This document shows, piece after piece, positions 57,184 to 64,000 of a DNA stretch of 64,000 bases (positions within the stretch are counted from its first letter, which is position 1; the number at the start of each line of letters is the position of its first letter). The stretch is from Sphingomonas palustris. GTDB lineage: Bacteria > Pseudomonadota > Alphaproteobacteria > Sphingomonadales > Sphingomonadaceae. A model generated the notes under the pieces. It was not told the DNA's origin. It was given only the letters and a program-made list of their open reading frames with translations, and made no database searches. Location: positions 62,001-126,000 of the forward strand of contig JAMFSI010000110.1 of the NCBI GenBank assembly GCA_026225215.1. Direction: 5' to 3'. The translations under genes were made by a program, and so were the position numbers.

Positions 57184-58514
57184 CTCGATCTCGCCAGATC
57201 CATCTTGGCGCCTTCATGCGACCGGTTTCGATCCACACTGGCGCCTGGCGCTATCCAGGGGCGTGGCCCGATGCCAATTTCAACCTCGCCCACCTCAAAC
57301 GACTGATCCAGACGTTGGAGGCTGCCAAGTTCGACGCCTTTTTCATGGCCGATCACCTCGCGGTGTTGAACATGCCCGTCGATGCGCTCAAACGCAGCCA
57401 CACCGTCACCTCCTTCGAACCCTTCACCCTGCTGTCCGCGCTGGCGATGGTGACCGAGCGGATCGGGCTGATCGCCACCGCCTCCACCACTTATGACGAG
57501 CCCTTCCACGTCGCCCGCCGGTTCGCCTCGCTCGATCATCTGAGCGCAGGGCGCGCCGGCTGGAACATCGTCACTACGGGCAATCCCGAAACCTCGCATA
57601 ATTTCGGCAGCGACCAGCATCTCGCTCATGCCACTCGCTATGCCCGCGCGCGCGAATTCTATGATGTGGTCACTGGCTTGTGGGACAGTTGGGCGGACGA
57701 TGCTTTCGTCCGGGATGTCGATGCCGGTATCTATTTCGACCCCGAAAAGCTGCATGTGCTGGACCACAAGGGCGAGTTCCTTTCGGTGCGCGGCCCCCTC
57801 AACATCGCCCGGCCAGTCCAGGGCTGGCCGGTGATCGTGCAGGCCGGCGCCTCGGATGCCGGGCGCCAACTGGCCGCCGAGACCGCCGAGGTGATCTTCG
57901 GCTCCGAAACCACGCTCGCGGGCGGCAAAGCCTTCTACGCGAATGTCAAAGGCCGGATGCAGGCGATCGGCCGCGATCCCGATCACCTCAAGATCCTGCC
58001 GGCAGCCTTTGTCGTGGTCGGCGAAACGGTGGCAGAGGCGAAGGCGAAGCGCGCGCATCTCGACAGCCTCGTTCACTACGACAGCGGCATTCGCTCGCTA
58101 TCGATTGCGCTGGACTATGACGTGTCCGCCTTCGATCCCGATGGGCCCCTGCCCGAGATTCCGGAAAGCAACGCCAGCAAGAGCGGGCGCGACCGTTTCG
58201 TCACCGCGGCGCGCGCGAAGAACCTCACCATCCGGCAACTCGCGGCCAAAGCGGGCAGTTATGCCGGGCTGGCATTCGTCGGCACGGCGCAGACCATCGC
58301 CGACGAGATGGAAGCCTGGCTTGAGGAGCGGGGTTCGGACGGGTTCAACATCATGTTTCCGTTTATTCCCGCAGGCCTTGAGGATTTTACCTCGGGCGTC
58401 ATCCCCGAATTGCAGCGCCGAGGGCTGTTCCGAAAAGAGTATGAAGGAACGAGTTTGCGCGACCATCTGGGCCTACCTCGCCCAGAAAACCGCTTTTTCG
58501 CCACGCCCGGCTGA
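57180..58514 (+). CDS. FMN-dependent monooxygenase, DszA/NtaA/SnaA family
   Basis: MTRSRQIHLGAFMRPVSIHTGAWRYPGAWPDANFN...HVARRFASLDHLSAGRAGWNIVTT...RGLFRKEYEGTSLRDHLGLPRPENRF. Confidence 0.92.
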   Translation: MTRSRQIHLGAFMRPVSIHTGAWRYPGAWPDANFNLAHLKRLIQTLEAAKFDAFFMADHLAVLNMPVDALKRSHTVTSFEPFTLLSALAMVTERIGLIATASTTYDEPFHVARRFASLDHLSAGRAGWNIVTTGNPETSHNFGSDQHLAHATRYARAREFYDVVTGLWDSWADDAFVRDVDAGIYFDPEKLHVLDHKGEFLSVRGPLNIARPVQGWPVIVQAGASDAGRQLAAETAEVIFGSETTLAGGKAFYANVKGRMQAIGRDPDHLKILPAAFVVVGETVAEAKAKRAHLDSLVHYDSGIRSLSIALDYDVSAFDPDGPLPEIPESNASKSGRDRFVTAARAKNLTIRQLAAKAGSYAGLAFVGTAQTIADEMEAWLEERGSDGFNIMFPFIPAGLEDFTSGVIPELQRRGLFRKEYEGTSLRDHLGLPRPENRFFATPG

Positions 58515-58601
58515 CACATGGCCGGTTGCCCGAGGTCGCAGACATCCCGGGCAAGCCACAGTTTCGCCTAAACAATCTTAGCTATCTTGACGGAATAAAC
58601 T

Positions 58602-58616
58602 CTACCAAATAAGTAG
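58602..58616. promoter_or_regulatory. CTACC-N5-AGTAG motif upstream of TonB receptor 4
   Basis: CTACCAAATAAGTAG, about 10 nt after a TTGACG -35-like hexamer (58588-58593). Confidence 0.45.
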
Positions 58617-58732
58617 GCATTTGTCGGTGCTCCGGGCGGCGATATCTGCGCCTGTGATGACACCCGGGGCGGGCGCACCGCTGACCCGGGCGCTGCCGAA
58701 AAGCCTGTTTAGTTTCGTTGGGGGGATTCAAA

Positions 58733-61384
58733 GTGACGACATCTTTGCGCAGGGTCCGGCTGTCGCTGGCCTGTACCGTGGCTGCTGTCGGCGTCTTCTC
58801 GGCGATGCCTGCGCTGGCCGATGATGCGCCAGCCGGCACAGCGCCGATACCGACCGAATCGGCGGACATCGTCGTGACTGCACAGCGCCGCGACCAATCG
58901 ATCCAGAGTGTGCCGATGACGCTGCAGGCGCTCTCGGGTAATGCGCTCTCGCAACTCAACGTCACCACCTTCAACGACCTGATCAAATACACGCCCAATG
59001 TCACGCAAGGTTCGAGCGGGCCTGGTGAAGGCATTATCTTCATGCGCGGGCTGTCCGGGGGCGTCGCCGCCACGCAGGGCTCGGGCGGGATTTCGACTTT
59101 TCCGAACGTAGCGCTCTACCTCGACGATCAGTCGATGCAGTTTCCGGGACGCAATGCCGACGTCTACGTCGCCGATCTGCAGCGCGTCGAAGTTCTCGAA
59201 GGGCCGCAGGGGACGCTGTTCGGTGGCGGCGCCGAGGCGGGCGCCGTGCGCTACATCACCAATAAGCCGGTGATCGACCAGTTCTCTGGCCACTTTGAAG
59301 GCAGCTTCGGCGGCACCGATGGCGGCGCTGCCAATGGTTCGTTCTCGGCCACGATCAACATACCGGTGATCCGCGACACGCTCGCCATCCGCGCCACGAT
59401 CTATGACAGCCACGAAGGCGGCTATATCGACAATGTCGCCAGCCCATTCACCCGGCTGGCTTCCGATAGCGGCTCATACGTTTTTGGGGCTGCAGGTCCA
59501 ACGCCGACGAACCAATCGAATGGCGGCAGCTACAACAACGATGCCCTCGCCAAGTCGAATTACAACCCGGTCGACTACACCGGTGGGCGCATCGAGGCGC
59601 TATGGGATATCAATCCCGATTGGAACCTGCTTGTCGCAGAAAGCTATCAGCATCTCGACGCTGAGGGTACGTTCTCGACCTATGCGACCGGCTCCAATTT
59701 CCAGCCCCTGGGGACGCTGCAGACCACGACCTTCACCCCCAATTACAACAAGGACACGTACTGGAACTCGGCCTGGACGCTGAACGGCAAGATCGCCGAC
59801 TGGAAACTGGTCTATACCGGCTCCTACATGACGCGTCATGTCGAGCAGCAGCAGGACTATTCCAACTATTCACGCACCGGTGGTGGCACCTATTACGAGT
59901 GCACCGGCAGCGCCACCGGCTTCGGCTCCGGCTCGACCTATTGCTATTCGCCGATTACCTATTGGCATGACAACCTCCGCAATACCCATCACAGCGAGGA
60001 GCTGCGAATCTCCTCGCCGGAAAACAAGCGGCTGCGCGTCATTGCCGGTGCCTTTTACGAAAACTACAAGATCGATGACGTGCAGCGTTACGATTATGGC
60101 ACGATTCCGACCTGCACCAATGCGCTCATCACGGCAGCCACGGGCTGCGTCGGTTTGCTGCAGACCCTGCCTGGTGCTGCGGCTAACCAGCCCGGCCTTG
60201 AGCCTGCCGGCACTACCTTCGGCGACGATATTCAGCGCGGCTATCGCCAGATCGCCTTCTTCGGTTCGGCCGATTTCGACATTCTGCCGAACCTCACGCT
60301 GACCGGCGGCACGCGTTACTACAATTACAAGGAATATGAGGTCGGTTCGCAGTTCGGCACCTCACCCGGCGCCTGCTACAACCAGCTCGTCTGCGCGCTG
60401 CCGGGCTACGACGTTAATCTCGCCGCCTATAACGATCATGTCACTTACCATGGCTTCAAGAGCCGCGGCGTGCTCACCTGGAAGCCGAAGCAGGGTACGC
60501 TGATCTATGGATTGTTCAGCCAGGGCTTTCGCCCCGGAGGCTTTAACCGTGGGCCGGGGACTGTCCTGCCCGACCAATACGGTGTTGCGCAATATATCCG
60601 CCCCAACGCCTACAAGCCCGATAGCCTGACCAACTGGGAAGTCGGCCTCAAAACCGATCTGTTCGACCACAAGGTCACACTCAACCTCTCGGCCTATTAT
60701 ATGGTCTGGGAGAACATGCAGCTGCAGTTCTTCAACCCCGAAGGCTTCGGCCCGCTGGCGTTCGTCACTAACGGCGCCAACTTCCACGTCAAAGGGCTCG
60801 AGGCGCAGCTCGCGTTGCGGCCATTCGCCGGGCTCTCGATACAGGGCGGCGCGACCTACAACGATAGCAAGCAGGTCACTTCGCCCTGTTTCGTCTCGGA
60901 CAATCCGGGCTCTTCGACGCTCGGGCAATGCATCACGACTTACTATAACAAGGCGGCGGCCCTCGGCGGCACGTCGAGCCCGGCGATCAATCCGTTCGGC
61001 ACGCTTGGCTCCGGCCTGCCGTTCAGCCCGCATTTCCAGGGCAATCTCCGTGCCCGTTATGATTGGCAGGGCAAGGGCGACGGCAATTGGTTCGTCTCGA
61101 GCGGCGTCACTTACACCGGCGCGATGTGGAGCGAGCCGTCGACCTATCCCTCGGGTGACGGGGTTGCGATCCCGACGACGGCGCTGCTGCGCTATCGCAT
61201 GTCGGGCTACGCATTGCTCGATGCTTCGATCGGCTTCCGGCATGACAATTGGACGGCCTCGATCTTCGGAGAAAACCTCACCGACAGCCATGCCAGCACC
61301 TTCACCTCCTCGACCGAGCGCGTAAAGTCGGAAGTGCCGGTACGACCGCTGACTTACGGCGTGAAGGTCGGCATCACCTTCTGA
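58733..61384 (+). CDS. TonB-dependent receptor 4
   Basis: ADIVVTAQRRDQSIQSVPMTLQALSG; VEVLEGPQGTLFGGGAEAGAVRYITNKP; terminal YGVKVGITF; GTG start preceded by GGGGGA. Confidence 0.93.
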   Translation: MTTSLRRVRLSLACTVAAVGVFSAMPALADDAPAGTAPIPTESADIVVTAQRRDQSIQSVPMTLQALSGNALSQLNVTTFNDLIKYTPNVTQGSSGPGEGIIFMRGLSGGVAATQGSGGISTFPNVALYLDDQSMQFPGRNADVYVADLQRVEVLEGPQGTLFGGGAEAGAVRYITNKPVIDQFSGHFEGSFGGTDGGAANGSFSATINIPVIRDTLAIRATIYDSHEGGYIDNVASPFTRLASDSGSYVFGAAGPTPTNQSNGGSYNNDALAKSNYNPVDYTGGRIEALWDINPDWNLLVAESYQHLDAEGTFSTYATGSNFQPLGTLQTTTFTPNYNKDTYWNSAWTLNGKIADWKLVYTGSYMTRHVEQQQDYSNYSRTGGGTYYECTGSATGFGSGSTYCYSPITYWHDNLRNTHHSEELRISSPENKRLRVIAGAFYENYKIDDVQRYDYGTIPTCTNALITAATGCVGLLQTLPGAAANQPGLEPAGTTFGDDIQRGYRQIAFFGSADFDILPNLTLTGGTRYYNYKEYEVGSQFGTSPGACYNQLVCALPGYDVNLAAYNDHVTYHGFKSRGVLTWKPKQGTLIYGLFSQGFRPGGFNRGPGTVLPDQYGVAQYIRPNAYKPDSLTNWEVGLKTDLFDHKVTLNLSAYYMVWENMQLQFFNPEGFGPLAFVTNGANFHVKGLEAQLALRPFAGLSIQGGATYNDSKQVTSPCFVSDNPGSSTLGQCITTYYNKAAALGGTSSPAINPFGTLGSGLPFSPHFQGNLRARYDWQGKGDGNWFVSSGVTYTGAMWSEPSTYPSGDGVAIPTTALLRYRMSGYALLDASIGFRHDNWTASIFGENLTDSHASTFTSSTERVKSEVPVRPLTYGVKVGITF

Positions 61385-61394
61385 TGCCGGGCCG

Positions 61395-63314
61395 GTGATC
61401 GCCGATCGGATGTTCGTGGCGCGGCTGCTGGTCTTGTGGCTGGCGGTGCTGGGTCTCGCCGGGGCGGTGGCGCCCGCGCGGGCTGAAGCTGCCGGGTGTC
61501 CGGTTGCTACTCCTATCGCGTTTGCCGGGCTCGACTGGGACAGCGGCGCGTTTCTGACGGCACTCGATCGCGCCATTCTCGAGCGCGGCTATGGCTGCAC
61601 GACGACGACGACGCCAGGCACCACCGTCACGCTAGAGCAGGCGGTGGCCACCGGCGATATCGATGTGATCGCCGAGGAATGGGCTGGTCGTAGCCCGATC
61701 TGGAATGCGGCGCAGGCGCGGGGACAAGTGATCGCGCTCGGCCCGACCGTCACGGGGGCGCAGGAAGGCATCTACGGGCCCGATGTCTTGGTGCACGGCC
61801 CGGGCGCTCCGGCTGCCGGCCTCACCCAAGTCGGGCAGTTGGCCGATCCGCGCTATGCCGCCTTGTTTCGCGATCCCGAGCAACCCACGAAAGGTCGCTT
61901 CCTCAATTGCCCCTCGGGTTGGACCTGTGAGCGCGTAAACAGCGCCAAGCTCCAGGCCTATGGCCTTGCCGACCGCTATGTCGATTTCCGCCCCGGCTCG
62001 GGCGCGGCGATGGATGCGGCGGTCGTGGCGGCGATGGTCCAGCATCGCCCGGTGTTGTTCTATGCTTACTCGCCGAGCACCATCGCCGGGCGGTTTCACT
62101 TGTTCCGCCTCGGCGAGCCGCCCTACGATCGCGGCTGCTGGGATGATCTGGCAAACCCCGATGGCCAGCACCGCAGCGGCTGCGCCTCGCCCCCGGCAGT
62201 GATCTCGACCGGGCTCAATGCGCAGTTCGTCGCCCAGGCGCCGGCATTGCGGGCGCTGTTCGCGCGGATCAGCGTGCCCGCGGACATCTTGAGCGGCCAG
62301 CTTGCCGAAGCTGCCGCGCATCAGCGGCCAACCGCAGAGCAGGCGCTGATATTCCTGCGTGCGAACCCGGCACGGTGGCGCCAATGGCTTCCTGCCGACG
62401 CCGCAGCTCGCCTGGAGCAAAGTCTGCAACGCGCCGATGGTGTCACTTCCCGCGCCAGCAGTGCTTTTCCGGCAAACTGGCAGATCTCGATCCGTGATCC
62501 GGTCAATCGCTGGGTTGCGGCACTCGTCGCCAGTTCGGGTGGAAGTTTCCGACACATTGCCAGCGGCCTCATCACGCTCGCTGCGAGCATCGATGCCGTG
62601 CTTCGCGCAATACCCTGGTGGCTCATCATAGCGCTGTTCGCGGGGCTCACCCTGTTCGGCGCGCGCAGAGCTGGGCCACCGTTGATCGTATTCGCAGCCT
62701 TCCTCATCATCGGCGTGCTGGGTCTGTGGGACCAGATGCTCCAGACGCTGACGCTGATGCTGATTTCAGCGTTGATCGCGGTGGGCATCGGCCTGCCCCT
62801 CGGAATCGGCACAGCCAAATCGCGGTTCTCTCAAGCAGTGGTGCCGCCGGTGCTCGATTTCATGCAGGCGATGCCCGGCTTCGTCTATCTGATCCCGGCG
62901 CTGATGCTGCTGGGCCTGGGCAAGGCGCCGGCGATCCTGGCCATGGTGATCTATGCGACGCCGCCGCTGATCCGCCTGACCGCACTTGGCATCCGCAGTG
63001 CCGACCGCGAGGTCATTGAAGCGGCCACCGCCTTCGGCGCGACGCCATGGCAGACGCTGGTCCACGTCGAGATTCCACTGGCGCGCGACAGCATCCTGGC
63101 GGGCCTCAACCAGATGATCATGATGGCGCTGGCCATGGTGGTGACGGCCTCGATGATCGGTGCGCGTGGGTTGGGTGAGGAGGTGCTGAACGGCATCCAG
63201 TCGCTCGATGTCGGCAAAGGGTTCGAGGCCGGCCTTGCCATCGTCGTGCTGGCGATGGCGCTCGATCGCACCAGCCATGCGCTGGTCGCACAGCGCGGAG
63301 GTCGCCGTGGCTGA
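61395..63314 (+). CDS. Fused glycine betaine/choline-type SBP-permease (ProX-ProW fusion)
   Basis: N-terminal SBP (PIAFAGLDWDSGAFLTALDRAILERGYG...) joined to permease (AMPGFVYLIPALMLLGLGKAPAILAMVIYATPPLIRLTALGIRSADREVIEAATAFGATPWQTLVHVEIPLAR). Confidence 0.88.
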   Translation: MIADRMFVARLLVLWLAVLGLAGAVAPARAEAAGCPVATPIAFAGLDWDSGAFLTALDRAILERGYGCTTTTTPGTTVTLEQAVATGDIDVIAEEWAGRSPIWNAAQARGQVIALGPTVTGAQEGIYGPDVLVHGPGAPAAGLTQVGQLADPRYAALFRDPEQPTKGRFLNCPSGWTCERVNSAKLQAYGLADRYVDFRPGSGAAMDAAVVAAMVQHRPVLFYAYSPSTIAGRFHLFRLGEPPYDRGCWDDLANPDGQHRSGCASPPAVISTGLNAQFVAQAPALRALFARISVPADILSGQLAEAAAHQRPTAEQALIFLRANPARWRQWLPADAAARLEQSLQRADGVTSRASSAFPANWQISIRDPVNRWVAALVASSGGSFRHIASGLITLAASIDAVLRAIPWWLIIALFAGLTLFGARRAGPPLIVFAAFLIIGVLGLWDQMLQTLTLMLISALIAVGIGLPLGIGTAKSRFSQAVVPPVLDFMQAMPGFVYLIPALMLLGLGKAPAILAMVIYATPPLIRLTALGIRSADREVIEAATAFGATPWQTLVHVEIPLARDSILAGLNQMIMMALAMVVTASMIGARGLGEEVLNGIQSLDVGKGFEAGLAIVVLAMALDRTSHALVAQRGGRRG

Positions 63315-64000
63315 GATCGCGCTGACCGGGGTCAGCAAGCTGTATGGCGGCAATGCCAAGACCGCGAGCACGCTCATTGCCGATGGGCTGGACAAGGCTA
63401 CCATCTTCGCGCGCACAGGATGCAATGTGGCGCTGCGCGATATCGAACTGACGCTGCCTCCGGGCGCGATCACGGTGATCATGGGGCTCTCGGGTTCGGG
63501 CAAATCGACCCTCTTGCGCTGCCTGATCCGGTTGATCGATCCCACCTCGGGCGCGATCCGTTTCGATGGCGAAGACATCACTCGTCTCAACCTCAAGGCA
63601 TTGCGCACGTTTCGCCGCCAGCATGTCGGCATGGTGTTCCAGAACTTTGCGCTGCTGCCGCATCGGACCGTCTTGCAGAACGCCGCCTTCGGGCTGACGC
63701 TGCATGGGGTAAAGCGGCACGAAGCCGAGGCGCGGGGCGCTGCCTGGCTCGAAAAACTGGGGCTTGGCGGCTATGAACGGGCTTATGCCGATGCGCTTTC
63801 CGGGGGCATGCGCCAACGAGTCGGCCTTGCCCGGGCGCTGGCCTGCGATACCGACGTGCTGCTCATGGACGAGGCCTTCAGCGCGCTCGACCCGCTGATC
63901 CGCGCCGAACTGCAGGACCAGTTGCTCGGCCTGCAAGCCGAGCTGGGCAAGACGATCGTCTTCGTCACGCACGACATTCATGAGGCGCTGCGCTTGGGCG
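63307..64000 (+). CDS. Glycine betaine/proline-type ABC ATPase (ProV-like), truncated by window edge
   Basis: GTG start overlapping upstream stop; [68 protein letters not shown]. Confidence 0.93.
   Translation, partial: MAEIALTGVSKLYGGNAKTASTLIADGLDKATIFARTGCNVALRDIELTLPPGAITVIMGLSGSGKSTLLRCLIRLIDPTSGAIRFDGEDITRLNLKALRTFRRQHVGMVFQNFALLPHRTVLQNAAFGLTLHGVKRHEAEARGAAWLEKLGLGGYERAYADALSGGMRQRVGLARALACDTDVLLMDEAFSALDPLIRAELQDQLLGLQAELGKTIVFVTHDIHEALRLG

Noticed and set aside
56559-58076. 505-aa minus-strand ORF
   Set aside because: Antisense to SsuD- and DszA-type monooxygenases; spurious.

Overview
64 kb of a GC-rich alphaproteobacterial chromosome, most likely sphingomonad judging by gene content and repeat families. 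The left third (about 1-23.9 kb) is mostly housekeeping: a truncated phyR (general stress response), an opp-type peptide ABC system, a SUF Fe-S operon (Rrf2-sufB-[DUF559]-sufCDS-DUF59-sufA), an adenosine-kinase-like gene, ileS-lspA, ribF-folA, purK-purE-gpmA and tRNA-Thr(GGT). Downstream of the tRNA the content becomes accessory: a tandem-TetR regulator, an MFS transporter, four TonB-dependent receptors, a GH1 enzyme, an AbgB-like peptidase and a frameshifted hydrolase. It then becomes a large organosulfur-type locus (about 33.7-61.4 kb). That locus has three DszB-like (sulfinate desulfinase family) paralogs, DszA/NtaA-type and SsuD-type flavin monooxygenases, an Ssu-like ABC importer with two permeases, a class II aldolase, a heterodimeric ABC half-transporter pair and an SfnR-like sigma-54 activator. 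By eye I find five GG-N10-GC sigma-54-type promoters upstream of locus genes, plus a shared enhancer-like motif (TGCWGCARTTGCACCA) at three of the control regions. I read this as one sigma-54 organosulfur regulon. Other notable items are a GsrN-like sRNA candidate beside phyR, an in-frame palindromic repeat insertion in ileS, and a DUF559 gene inside the suf operon flanked by the same repeat. No searches were run; all calls come from reading the sequence and supplied translations.
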